Source: a virus. Taken from it: DNA of 44,391 nucleotides. Positions 34,139 through 41,303 of the stretch are shown here, piece by piece. The stretch lies in the IMG/VR virus record IMGVR_UViG_3300041016_000422, positions 1 to 44,391 of that record; one strand, 5' to 3'. Within the stretch, counting starts at the first letter, position 1, and each line of letters opens with the position of its first letter. The translations under genes were made by a program, and so were the position numbers. The notes below the pieces were generated by a model. It saw nothing but the letters and a program-made list of their open reading frames with translations, ran no database searches and was not told the origin of the DNA.

Positions 34139-35733
34139 TAAGCGGGGCGGACTGGCATCCAGTATTCTGTGCCACCAATGTTAATTTTAACTTCGTGGGT
34201 ATAGTTTGGGTCACCAGCGGCGTTACCTTGCAAATCCCTAAAGGCTGGTTCCCAATCGCCGTCTATACGAACATAGGATTGCGAGTCAGAAGGTGCTTCG
34301 CCAATACCCTGCTGGTCGTGACTAGAGAGCGGTTCCCAAGTGTTATTAATGCGGATGTATGGGGTGCCGTCGGGTGGAGAATCAGCAATGCCAGTATTGT
34401 CGTAACTAGTGAGCAATTCCCAGTTGCTATTAATGCGGATGTATGGGGTGCCGTCGGATGGTGCGTCGCCAATGCCGCTACTGCCGTCTTGCCCGGGTGG
34501 CCCCGGGTCGCCCTGCGGCCCTTGGCTTCCACCACCGCTGTTCTGGTCGTAGTTAGACATGGGTTCCCAACTGCCGTTGAAACGAACATGGGGTTGCCCG
34601 TCATAAGGGGCGTCGCTAATACCACCACCTCCACCGCCGCTGTTCTGGTCGTATGACGAGAGAGGTTCCCAGTTGTTATTAAGACGAATGTATGGGACGC
34701 CGTCGTAATTTACATCTGGGAAATTGCCTCCGTCGGCACCTGTGTTCCCTTGCGGTCCTGTGTCTCCCTGCGGTCCTTGCGGACCGACCATATTTGCGTC
34801 AGTACCTGCTGGTCCTTGCGGACCAATGTCTCCTTGATCGCCTTTGCTGGCAATCAACTGCCACGATCCAGGATAACCAGTTGGGCTATAACCACCGGCG
34901 CCGATGAAGTTAATCATCACATAGCTTGAACCATTGAGAGTCACATAGTCGTTAGGTGCATAGGTAATGCCACCATCGTATGCACCGCGATACACCCATT
35001 GCTGACCGGCTGCGCCGGCTGGACCTACGTCTCCTTGGATGCCTTGGATGCCTTGGATGCCTTGCTGGCCGTCGTTGCCTGCAACTCCTTGAATCCCCTG
35101 CTGGCCTGTCGCTCCTGCTACTCCGGTATTGCCGATAACTCCTTGGATACCTTGAATACCTTGGATTCCCTGCTGGCCTTGCGGACCGACAGGTCCGACG
35201 ATCAGAGGAATGCTCGCGGCAGCGTCAATGGCGACTTGGGCGTGGACAATGGCGGAGTTTTTCGCCTGCAATGCGGTAATCGAGTAGCCTTGCGCCGTAC
35301 CAGCGTAGCCTTGGGCGAGAATAGCAGAAGATTCTGCGATATCCTTGGCAGCTTCAGCGTCATCTCGCGCTGCAAGAGCGTCGATGGCGTTCTGGGAGGT
35401 AAGAACAACGTTCAAACTAGCCACACCAGCCACGCCAGCGGCGTTAACCAGAGCAACTTGCTGCGCGCCGGCCTGTTGCACAGCGTTTACAGGTCCATCC
35501 GTTAGTAAGTTTTCAACTTCCTCGGCAATGACAGGCAGATTCAGAGCAGTCGTACGGATCTTGCCATCGTCTGCCTGGATTTCACCTAGCCGGGAGATGG
35601 TATCGTTGATCGCCGTGCGAGCGTAGTTCAACTCCTGGTCGATTTTCTGCCCCTGGTGAGGGGTAGTGGGGTTGCTGGTGCTGAAACCTGTAAAGGAGTA
35701 GGAGCGTTCGTAAGGAGCGGGAGGCTGACTCAT
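34138..35733 (-). CDS. Tail fibre with collagen-like and repeated WEP modules
   Basis: 531 residues. N-terminal domain about 1-110 (RSYSFTGFSTSNPTTPHQG) probably binds the virion. A helical stretch follows, then Gly-x-y collagen repeats (about 178-240 and 298-334, QQGIQGIQGIQG). Five tandem modules (about 335-510) share the pattern DG-x-PY-x-R-x-N-x-x-WEPLSSYD. These exposed repeats at the C-terminus are the likely receptor-binding region. It is the first gene of the late block. Confidence 0.75.
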   Translation of the reverse strand: MSQPPAPYERSYSFTGFSTSNPTTPHQGQKIDQELNYARTAINDTISRLGEIQADDGKIRTTALNLPVIAEEVENLLTDGPVNAVQQAGAQQVALVNAAGVAGVASLNVVLTSQNAIDALAARDDAEAAKDIAESSAILAQGYAGTAQGYSITALQAKNSAIVHAQVAIDAAASIPLIVGPVGPQGQQGIQGIQGIQGVIGNTGVAGATGQQGIQGVAGNDGQQGIQGIQGIQGDVGPAGAAGQQWVYRGAYDGGITYAPNDYVTLNGSSYVMINFIGAGGYSPTGYPGSWQLIASKGDQGDIGPQGPAGTDANMVGPQGPQGDTGPQGNTGADGGNFPDVNYDGVPYIRLNNNWEPLSSYDQNSGGGGGGISDAPYDGQPHVRFNGSWEPMSNYDQNSGGGSQGPQGDPGPPGQDGSSGIGDAPSDGTPYIRINSNWELLTSYDNTGIADSPPDGTPYIRINNTWEPLSSHDQQGIGEAPSDSQSYVRIDGDWEPAFRDLQGNAAGDPNYTHEVKINIGGTEYWMPVRPA

Positions 35734-35739
35734 GTGCGG

Positions 35740-35768
35740 ATAGTGTACTAGTCTGTGTATAGATGCAA
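35740..35768 (-). promoter_or_regulatory. Weak late-promoter candidate
   Basis: Read leftward: TTGCAT (35768-35763), 17 bases, CACTAT (35745-35740), six bases before the tail-fibre ATG. If used, the transcript would be nearly leaderless. Alternatively TACACT with 15-base spacing. Both matches are poor, but a promoter is required somewhere in this intergenic region. Confidence 0.25.
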
Positions 35769-35779
35769 GAGATGGCGAA

Positions 35780-35804
35780 TGTAGGAGAAAGTTTTTTGCC
35801 TACA
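35780..35804. repeat. TGTAGG-N13-CCTACA inverted repeat
   Basis: The same half-sites as the early operators but facing outward, 13 bases apart, upstream of the late block. It could be a variant binding site or a small hairpin (the loop includes TTTTTT). Confidence 0.5.
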
Positions 35805-35838
35805 CGGATTTTTCCGAGCGGGGGAGGATAGGAATTTT

Positions 35839-35903
35839 CGCGCGCGCGCGGGTGCGTGGGCGGGGGTGGGCGTGCGGGCGGGTGGGCGTACGCACATGTG
35901 CGT
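35839..35903. other. Z-DNA tract, G-quadruplex motif and 14-bp palindrome
   Basis: Six CG steps (35839-35850); then six G-tracts of three or more in 29 bases (35858-35886); then the perfect palindrome ACGCACATGTGCGT (35890-35903). All lie in the divergent gap between late and rightward blocks. Candidate origin, packaging or control site. Confidence 0.6.
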
Positions 35904-35928
35904 GCGTGCGTGATCGTCATGCGTGCGA

Positions 35929-36162
35929 CTAGGACGCATGCACCTGCGTCATCACTCCGGCCTTGGCACCCCATCGCCGGCCATGCTCGGCACCTGTCGC
36001 CTGCTGGCCCTCGTCGCCTGGCTGGCAGCACGCCACGCTCGACGCCTGGCTGCTCGACGACGCCATGCTCTCGCATGCGTAACCTTTGGGAGCGGGGTGG
36101 GACTGGGTGGGGCAGAAAAGTTTTTGAAAAAATATCCTTGTGCCGCTCGGAGATGTGTGCAT
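35929..36162 (-). CDS. Possible small gene, unknown
   Basis: 77 codons starting MHTSPSGTRIFFQKLFCP. The only strong support is that the ATG at 36162 is preceded directly by CACCCAAC, the leader seen at other early genes. The product (Ser-, Ala-, Gly-, Cys-containing) has no recognisable motif. It runs opposite to the start of the rightward cluster and could be chance. Confidence 0.25.
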   Translation of the reverse strand: MHTSPSGTRIFFQKLFCPTQSHPAPKGYACESMASSSSQASSVACCQPGDEGQQATGAEHGRRWGAKAGVMTQVHAS

Positions 36163-36215
36163 GTTGGGTGGCGTCGTCACCGACATCATCCAAAAAAAAA
36201 CCAATAAATACCGAC

Positions 36216-36671
36216 ATGAAACCCACCACCGCAAATGCCAACATCGCCAGCCGCAGGCTCCGCAACGCTTACGGCGTCGCACCGCTCGCCGACGGCCTGC
36301 TCACCCCGGCCAAGGCCCAGGCTTTCGCCGACGCCTTCACCGCCAGCCAGCCGAATGAGGCTGTCGCCAAGCGGTTCGACGATGTCGCCGACGGCTTCTG
36401 GTACATCACCCTGGACGCCGCCCGCTTCTGGGTCGCCAGCATGAGCGTGGAAGCCCGCTGTGAATTGTTCGACTGCGAGACGCTCATGGGCTGGTTCGTC
36501 GAGGAGTGCGGCGACGAGTCTGACGCCGACGGCGACTTCTGCTCGACCCCCGGATGCGACGGCGAGCAGGACTTCGACGACATCATGGCCGACATGGCTA
36601 ACTGCTCCAGGGCTGGCCTGCTCATGGTCGAGGTGCCTGGGGCTGGGTACGACGACGCCATCGCCAAGTAA
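36216..36671 (+). CDS. Rightward cluster gene 1, unknown
   Basis: 151 residues. Basic N-terminus (ASRRLRNAYG), then an acidic second half (EECGDESDADGDFC, DFDDIMADM). No family recognised. The ATG at 36216 follows an A-rich leader (CCAATAAATACCGAC) rather than CCCAAC; the frame is open further upstream through the unusual intergenic sequence, which I take as chance. It opens a tight cluster of thirteen small genes with C-rich third positions. Confidence 0.6.
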   Translation: MKPTTANANIASRRLRNAYGVAPLADGLLTPAKAQAFADAFTASQPNEAVAKRFDDVADGFWYITLDAARFWVASMSVEARCELFDCETLMGWFVEECGDESDADGDFCSTPGCDGEQDFDDIMADMANCSRAGLLMVEVPGAGYDDAIAK

Positions 36672-36699
36672 CCCTTCCCACACCCAACCCAGCACCACC

Positions 36700-36930
36700 A
36701 TGACCAACCACGCCCACGCCCTCCGCTCCGCCCTGCTCTGGCACGCCAGCCAGGCGGACGCACGCCCCGGACTCGTCTTAACCGACGAGGCTCTGGCCGT
36801 CCTTAACCTCGCCGTCTCGTACCTCTGCGAGATTGACCGCACCACGCCCGCCGAACGCCGCAAGGCCACCCACCGCATGTGCAAGCCGGCGAACCGACTC
36901 CGCAACCTGGCCGCCCTGCTCAACCGCTAA
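36700..36930 (+). CDS. Rightward cluster gene 2, unknown
   Basis: 76 residues, helical, Ala/Leu-rich (LVLTDEALAVLNLAVSYL) with a basic C-terminal half (ERRKATHRM). The start at 36700 is supported by the leader CACCCAACCCAGCACCACC. Not recognised. Confidence 0.6.
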   Translation: MTNHAHALRSALLWHASQADARPGLVLTDEALAVLNLAVSYLCEIDRTTPAERRKATHRMCKPANRLRNLAALLNR

Positions 36931-36982
36931 ACCGCCCAGGACCCACCCACCCAAACCGGATCTTTTCCAACCCAGCACCATC

Positions 36983-37312
36983 ATGTCCAACCCCACCACC
37001 ATCAAGGCCGCCCTGCGGCTCCTCACCGGCCCTGGCTCCCTCACCGACCCCAAACTCGGTTGCCTCGGCGAGGCCGACCTGGCCGCCGTCAACATCCTGC
37101 TCGCCCACCACCGCCAGCAGGCCGACGCCCTCACCCTCCTGCTCGATGTCGCGGGCGACATGGACCACCGCCTCGGCACTCTCGCCGAGTCTGGGGTGTT
37201 CGACCACGACGACGACAATGGCGACGCCATGTGCGAGATGTTCGTGGTGGCTGGCTTTGCAATGGGCCAGGCCCATCGGGCCATCAAGGGCAAGCCAGCC
37301 TTGGCGTCCTAA
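36983..37312 (+). CDS. Rightward cluster gene 3, unknown
   Basis: 109 residues. NPTTIKAALRLLTGPG and LLAHHRQQADALTLLLDVAG are helical; DHDDDNGDAMCEM is acidic. The overall layout echoes gene 2 (an Ala/Leu-rich helix after a short polar start), hinting at paralogy. Leader CCAACCCAGCACCATC before the ATG at 36983. Confidence 0.6.
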   Translation: MSNPTTIKAALRLLTGPGSLTDPKLGCLGEADLAAVNILLAHHRQQADALTLLLDVAGDMDHRLGTLAESGVFDHDDDNGDAMCEMFVVAGFAMGQAHRAIKGKPALAS

Positions 37313-37341
37313 TCCTTTCCACCCAAACCCAGACCACGACC

Positions 37342-37713
37342 ATGACCAACACCCACACCAAACGCATCGCCTTCCACCTGGAAAGCCTGCTCGCCACCAT
37401 CGACATCCGCAACCCCGGACCGACCGCCGCCGCCGTCGCCTCGGCTGTCGCCACGGCATACCACGACGCCAACGCCACGCCCGCCCAGCGGGTGGCGTTC
37501 GCCCTGGCCATGCTGGCAGGTGCCTCTGCCGCCCTCCAGCAGGTCGAGGCGGAGTCTGGCGGCCTGGCCGACGACGCCCTCAAGGCCGGCAAGGGAATCG
37601 AGGCCGGCAGTCTGCTCAACATCCGCAAGGCCGCCGAGATTTGCGACGCCGACATCGAAACCATCCGACGCCATTACCGCCTTATCGCAAACTACAACAT
37701 CCTCCTGGACTAA
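37342..37713 (+). CDS. Rightward cluster gene 4, unknown
   Basis: 123 residues, Ala-rich and helical (ATPAQRVAFALAMLAGASAA), followed by ICDADIETIRRHYRLIANYN. No family recognised. Leader ACCCAAACCCAGACCACGACC before the ATG (motif shown in part, ending at 37341). The stop is followed by CTTTGCGCAAACTTT, a sequence repeated after gene 7. Confidence 0.6.
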   Translation: MTNTHTKRIAFHLESLLATIDIRNPGPTAAAVASAVATAYHDANATPAQRVAFALAMLAGASAALQQVEAESGGLADDALKAGKGIEAGSLLNIRKAAEICDADIETIRRHYRLIANYNILLD

Positions 37714-37751
37714 CTTTGCGCAAACTTTCCACCCACCCAGCACCCAACACC

Positions 37752-38003
37752 ATGCCCCCCATCATCCCCACCGCCGCCGCCATCCAGGCGGCCAACGCCA
37801 GGCTCCGGCCTACCACCCGCTCGGTCAAGGCTCACCCCCTCGTCAGAGATATCTCGGTCGAATCCGACGGCGTCTGGATCTACCTGCACGACGGCTGGTG
37901 CGACCCCGCCACCGACGCAAACGCCATCAGCGAGGACACCCTGGCCGAGGCCATCGCTAACCTCAAGGGTGCGTATTACGACGCCGGCACCCTGGACTCC
38001 TAA
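37752..38003 (+). CDS. Rightward cluster gene 5, unknown
   Basis: 83 residues. DISVESDGVWIYLHDGWCD looks like a small beta-sheet, followed by an acidic helix (ISEDTLAEAIANLKG). Not recognised. Leader CACCCAACACC before the ATG at 37752. A GATCTAAA repeat follows the stop. Confidence 0.6.
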   Translation: MPPIIPTAAAIQAANARLRPTTRSVKAHPLVRDISVESDGVWIYLHDGWCDPATDANAISEDTLAEAIANLKGAYYDAGTLDS

Positions 38004-38045
38004 CCCTCCGCCTCTGATCTAAATCCAGCTCGCACAAAAAAAACC

Positions 38046-38074
38046 TCGACAACCCTCCACCCTGTAGGACATAC
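38046..38074 (+). promoter_or_regulatory. Rightward promoter with operator, before gene 6
   Basis: TCGACA (38046-38051), AC, palindrome CCTCCA-CCC-TGTAGG (38054-38068, one mismatch), then ACATAC (38069-38074). Same architecture as the 9348 promoter. Confidence 0.6.
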
Positions 38075-38098
38075 CTCCCTTACCCAACACCCAGCACC

Positions 38099-38536
38099 AT
38101 GAAAAAAACCAAAGCCAGCACCACCACCCACGCCGTCCTCGTCCGCTTCCTCATCGATAGGTACGAAGACACCGGCAGGGGATACATGAACGCCACCGAC
38201 GCCCTCGCCAACGCCAGGGAATACCTCGACACCCTCATCGCCAAGCCCGCCACGCACCGAGGCCAGAAGAGCCTCGCCGGCATGGCCGACAGGTTCGACA
38301 TCATCGACCAGTCCATCGAGGACAACGGCGAAGAGTGCGACGGCGAAGACATTGGCCGATGGACCTGCTCGTTTGAGGTCATCGCCAGGTTCGTCGTCGA
38401 TGCCGACGACGCCCAGCGTGCCGAGAAGCAGGTCATGCGGACCATCGAGGACGCCATCGAGGATGTCATCGGCGACAGCGTCGAGGAGTGGGCATGCAAT
38501 TGGTCCACCGACATTCTCCGCAACGCCACCCGCTAA
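38099..38536 (+). CDS. Rightward cluster gene 6, unknown
   Basis: 145 residues. Starts MKKTKASTTTHAVLVRFLID, with TWTCSFEVIARFVVDADDA-like beta strands (WTCSFEVIARFVVDADD) and acidic helices (MRTIEDAIEDVIGD). No family recognised. It is the first gene after an operator-controlled promoter (38046-38074), with leader CCCAACACCCAGCACC. Confidence 0.65.
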   Translation: MKKTKASTTTHAVLVRFLIDRYEDTGRGYMNATDALANAREYLDTLIAKPATHRGQKSLAGMADRFDIIDQSIEDNGEECDGEDIGRWTCSFEVIARFVVDADDAQRAEKQVMRTIEDAIEDVIGDSVEEWACNWSTDILRNATR

Positions 38537-38557
38537 CCCCTCACCAACCCCAGCACC

Positions 38558-38884
38558 ATGAACACCACCCCCACCACCATGTCCCCCCACCAGCACGCCG
38601 CCGCCAAGGCGGAGGTCGCCGCCCTCCGGGCCATCAACACGCCGGCGTCCAACGCTACGGCAGACGGCATCGCCGCCAGCATCGCCCAGTCCAACGCCGC
38701 CGAGCGTGCCATGCTCCAGGCTCACCTCACCCTGTGCCAGCGTCGAGTGCTGGACGCCGACCGGTACGGATCTATCGCCCAGCGTGAAGAGGCAGAGGGT
38801 TGCCGGCAGGAAGCGATGGCATGCCTCGTCGCATTCAACCTCCGCACCATCCGCATGGTGCCTGTCACCCATGTCCGAATCTGA
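38558..38884 (+). CDS. Rightward cluster gene 7, unknown
   Basis: 108 residues, Ala-rich and helical throughout (HQHAAAKAEVAALRAIN, AERAMLQAHLTLCQRRVLD), ending in a short beta-like tail (TIRMVPVTHVRI). Probably a helical-bundle or coiled-coil protein. Leader CCCCAGCACC before the ATG at 38558; a second ATG eight codons in is possible. The stop overlaps a GATCTAAAC repeat. Confidence 0.6.
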   Translation: MNTTPTTMSPHQHAAAKAEVAALRAINTPASNATADGIAASIAQSNAAERAMLQAHLTLCQRRVLDADRYGSIAQREEAEGCRQEAMACLVAFNLRTIRMVPVTHVRI

Positions 38885-38915
38885 TCTAAACTTGCGCAAA
38901 CTTTATCCCAACACC

Positions 38916-39323
38916 ATGAGCAAACCCAAGCCAGTCAACGCCCTCGCCGACCGCCTCGCCACCCTGCTGGTCGAGGTACTCAACCACCCCAAGACCGAGG
39001 CCATCCTGGCCGAGTCAGCCCTAGCGGCCTACCATGACAGCGGTTGCGAGGCACGCCACGCCGGCGACCTGGCATGCATGCTGGCCCTGCTTGGCCGCCA
39101 TGTGTGCGACGCCGCCGAGGGGGACATGGAGGAGATGTCGAAACATTACGCCGGCGAGGCGGAGCATGCCGACCACGGCGACGACTTTGAACACTCGCCG
39201 GCGGAGTGCGAGCAGTACGCCAAGGAGTACGCCAAGGCCCGCAAGGTTTACGACAAGGCAGGCCAGGCATTCACCCGCATCACCGGCGACATGGCCGTGG
39301 GCCTTAAGGCCGCCGGCATCTGA
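38916..39323 (+). CDS. Rightward cluster gene 8, unknown
   Basis: 135 residues: helical N-half (LADRLATLLVEVLNHPKTEA), His/Glu/Asp-rich middle (GEAEHADHGDDFEHSPAEC), then a basic helix (YAKEYAKARKVYDKAGQAF). The His/Asp-rich middle could bind metal. Leader TATCCCAACACC; the stop overlaps a GATCTAAAC repeat. Confidence 0.6.
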   Translation: MSKPKPVNALADRLATLLVEVLNHPKTEAILAESALAAYHDSGCEARHAGDLACMLALLGRHVCDAAEGDMEEMSKHYAGEAEHADHGDDFEHSPAECEQYAKEYAKARKVYDKAGQAFTRITGDMAVGLKAAGI

Positions 39324-39347
39324 TCTAAACGCCCAAGCTTTTTCCCC

Positions 39348-39467
39348 ATGTCCACCATCCGCACCATCCTCTTCGCCCTCATGCTGGCGGCCCTCATTGC
39401 TTTCGCCCTGTGGGCGTTTGCCACCGGCCCCAGCCTGCTGGAAATTATCGATAACCCTAAACTCTAA
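39348..39467 (+). CDS. Rightward cluster gene 9, single-pass membrane peptide
   Basis: 39 residues. TILFALMLAALIAFALWAF is a clear membrane helix with a short polar N-terminus (MSTIR) and tail (LLEIIDNPKL). The leader is TTTTTCCCC. Early phage peptides of this type often act on host membranes, but function is not shown. It is directly followed by the next operator promoter. Confidence 0.55.
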   Translation: MSTIRTILFALMLAALIAFALWAFATGPSLLEIIDNPKL

Positions 39468-39470
39468 ACC

Positions 39471-39498
39471 TTGACACCCTCCAATCTGTAGGCATCCC
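39471..39498 (+). promoter_or_regulatory. Rightward promoter with operator, before gene 10
   Basis: TTGACA (39471-39476), C, palindrome CCTCCA-ATC-TGTAGG (39478-39492, one mismatch), then CATCCC. It is the fourth copy of the promoter/operator design. Confidence 0.6.
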
Positions 39499-39513
39499 TT
39501 CCTATCCCATCCC

Positions 39514-39897
39514 ATGAGCAAACGCACCCGCACCCCCCAGCCCGACGCCACTCTCGCCGCCCTCCAGGCCGCCGAGCGGGACGCCGACATCATCGCATCC
39601 AACACCTTCGCCGTCGCATCCGAGGCGGCCCAGCGGACCGGCGACCTGCGTCGCAAGGTCATCGAGCAGAAGGAAAAGGTCGCCGCCCTTAACGCTCGGT
39701 GCAACGGCACCGGCTACGCATGCGATGTCGATGACGCCGTCGATGCCGAGCGTCGCCTCGCCGAATTGCAGGCGGCTTTCGCCGCCTCCGAAAAGGAAAC
39801 GATGGAGGCGAGTGATAAGTGGCGCCCCGCCCAGCGTGCCGCCAACGCCATTGCCGCCGCCGTTGAAGCTTACCGCACCACGGCCAAGCAGATCTAA
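39514..39897 (+). CDS. Rightward cluster gene 10, coiled-coil protein
   Basis: 127 residues. LAALQAAERDADIIASNTF and RRKVIEQKEKVAALNARC are followed by VDAERRLAELQAAFAASEKE: heptad-like, Ala/Glu/Lys-rich helices that suggest a coiled coil with a Cys-containing turn (CNGTGYACDVDD). Leader CTATCCCATCCC. Not recognised. Confidence 0.6.
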   Translation: MSKRTRTPQPDATLAALQAAERDADIIASNTFAVASEAAQRTGDLRRKVIEQKEKVAALNARCNGTGYACDVDDAVDAERRLAELQAAFAASEKETMEASDKWRPAQRAANAIAAAVEAYRTTAKQI

Positions 39898-39916
39898 ACC
39901 CTCACCACCTACCACC

Positions 39917-40252
39917 ATGCCCGACACCACCACCATCGCCCTCGTCTTCCATGTCGGTCGAGACGACGGCCTGCCTTGCACCTGCGACGACTTCTATATG
40001 CTCGACTCTCACCTCGGCGACGACGGCGATTGCCTGTCCCTTGAGGGCGGACGATTCATCGTCGCCGACACCCGCTGGTCTACCCCGGAAGTCATCGGCA
40101 CCCGACTCGTCGTCGAGTTTGAAGCCGATGTCGAACCCTGGGAGGGCGACGACATGTCGCCTGCCGAGCTTTGCAATAAGGTTCACGACGCCGCCATCCT
40201 GCACATGCCGGACTTCCTCGTCGTCGAAGACCTGCGTGCTACCATTGCCTAA
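39917..40252 (+). CDS. Rightward cluster gene 11, acidic protein
   Basis: 111 residues, strongly acidic (GRDDGLPCTCDDFYMLDSHL, VEFEADVEPWEGDDM). A DNA-mimic role is conceivable for so acidic a small early protein, but no motif proves it. Leader CACCACCTACCACC before the ATG at 39917. Confidence 0.6.
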   Translation: MPDTTTIALVFHVGRDDGLPCTCDDFYMLDSHLGDDGDCLSLEGGRFIVADTRWSTPEVIGTRLVVEFEADVEPWEGDDMSPAELCNKVHDAAILHMPDFLVVEDLRATIA

Positions 40253-40273
40253 CCCTAACCCATACCCAACACC

Positions 40274-40792
40274 ATGCCCGACAATATCACCACCACCCCG
40301 GACGGACTTGCTACTGTCCGCCGATCCGCCAGAGCGATTCGCACCCGCTTCCTCCCGCCCACCCCATCCAAGGGCGCCAGGGTCAAGGCTTGGCTGACCG
40401 ACGACATGTCCCACCGGCCTGCCTCGGTCACCTTGTCCCTGGACCACGGACTGGACACCGCCGCCATGCATGAGAAGGCCGCCCTCGCCTGCCTCGCCAA
40501 GCTCCGATCCCTCAAGGGATACGAGTGCTGGTGCCGGCAGGTCGCTATGGTGCAGCCCTACATCGGAAAGGACGAGTATGCCTTTGCCATGTCATTCGCC
40601 GACGCCGGTGCTGTCACCCTGTCCAAGGCCGAGGCGGCTGACCACCTGGACATCATCGAGCAGGTTGCCGGCTACGCCCTGGAGGGGTGGGCAGACGCCC
40701 TCGACCGAATGGAGTTTGAGTGTTGGGCCAAGCGATACGACGACGCACGCCAGCGTCTAGGCGGAACCGGCACCACGACCTGGTTCGCCTAG
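40274..40792 (+). CDS. Rightward cluster gene 12, unknown
   Basis: 172 residues, the largest of the cluster. Basic N-terminus (RRSARAIRTRFLPPTPSKG), then HEKAALACLAKLRSLKGYEC and IIEQVAGYALEGWADALDRM. No family recognised. Leader TACCCAACACC; the stop lies 38 bases before the terminator hairpin. Confidence 0.6.
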   Translation: MPDNITTTPDGLATVRRSARAIRTRFLPPTPSKGARVKAWLTDDMSHRPASVTLSLDHGLDTAAMHEKAALACLAKLRSLKGYECWCRQVAMVQPYIGKDEYAFAMSFADAGAVTLSKAEAADHLDIIEQVAGYALEGWADALDRMEFECWAKRYDDARQRLGGTGTTTWFA

Positions 40793-40830
40793 TCCAAGGG
40801 CCGCCACGGCCCAGCCAGATAGATCTAAAC

Positions 40831-40861
40831 GGCCAGCCCTCACAGGCTGGCCTTCTTGTTT
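40831..40861 (+). terminator. Terminator ending the rightward cluster
   Basis: Stem GGCCAGCC (40831-40838) / GGCTGGCC (40845-40852), loop CTCACA, then TTCTTGTTT. It lies between the converging cluster and the RusA-like gene, and its tail overlaps that gene's stop; it may also work leftward. Confidence 0.75.
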
Positions 40862-41303
40862 ACTGTATCCATCCGGGCATCCGTGACGCCGGCATGGGGT
40901 TAGGGGTGCGGTCGTCCAGGTGCAGGGTCATCACTAGTCCACCCTTGTCGGCCCATGTCTTGGTCACCACTAGCGTCGAGACGGCGGCATCGTCCTTGAG
41001 CAGGCCGGCGTCCATGACCGCATCGAGTGCAAGCTTGGCCAGGTTGTCGGCGTCCGGTCTAAAGGTATGGGGTAGGCCATGCCTGTCTGCCTTGGGGGTG
41101 GGCATGTCGAACCGCATGACAACGGCAACCGCCGGCGCAAGGATCTGCCCATGTGCGTCTGCGGCCATCTTACCGGCGGCCCTCACTAGATCCTTCCACC
41201 TTTTGGCGTTGGCGTCTGCGGTCGATACGACCCTACCTCGGACGAACCTCGGCCTAGGTTGCGGCCTGGGCGTACCTTCGATGTTGAGCAGTACGATGTC
41301 CAT
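40860..41303 (-). CDS. rusA: RusA-like Holliday junction resolvase
   Basis: 147 residues. N-terminal PRPQPRPRFVRGRVV, and FRPDADNLAKLALDAVMDAG with LLKDD, match the RusA pattern (catalytic Asp84 and Asp86, Lys90, further Asp in the helix). It resolves branched replication or recombination intermediates before packaging. The start is ATG 41303. It is the last gene of the leftward early block, with a 440-bp structured region upstream. Confidence 0.85.
   Translation of the reverse strand: MDIVLLNIEGTPRPQPRPRFVRGRVVSTADANAKRWKDLVRAAGKMAADAHGQILAPAVAVVMRFDMPTPKADRHGLPHTFRPDADNLAKLALDAVMDAGLLKDDAAVSTLVVTKTWADKGGLVMTLHLDDRTPNPMPASRMPGWIQ

Larger units (their letters stand above)
38016..40830 (+). 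repeat. Dispersed GATCTAAAC boundary repeats (5 copies)
   Basis: GATCTAAA(C) occurs at 38016, 38883, 39322, 39891 and 40822, at or just after stop codons. At 38883 and 39322 it overlaps a TGA, and at 39891 it supplies the TAA. TTGCGCAAACTTT follows at 38892 and a close copy lies at 37714. Such sequences at gene joints suggest recombination boundaries or shared expression signals. Confidence 0.6.

Noticed and set aside
34999-35200. CRISPR- or microsatellite-like tandem repeats
   Set aside because: The repeats have 9-18-base periods in frame with Gly-x-y collagen codons of the tail fibre; there are no spacers.
35856-36215. N-terminal extension of the gene at 36216
   Set aside because: The frame is open, but the extension crosses the quadruplex/palindrome region, has no leader motif and an atypical Pro/Arg/Ser composition.
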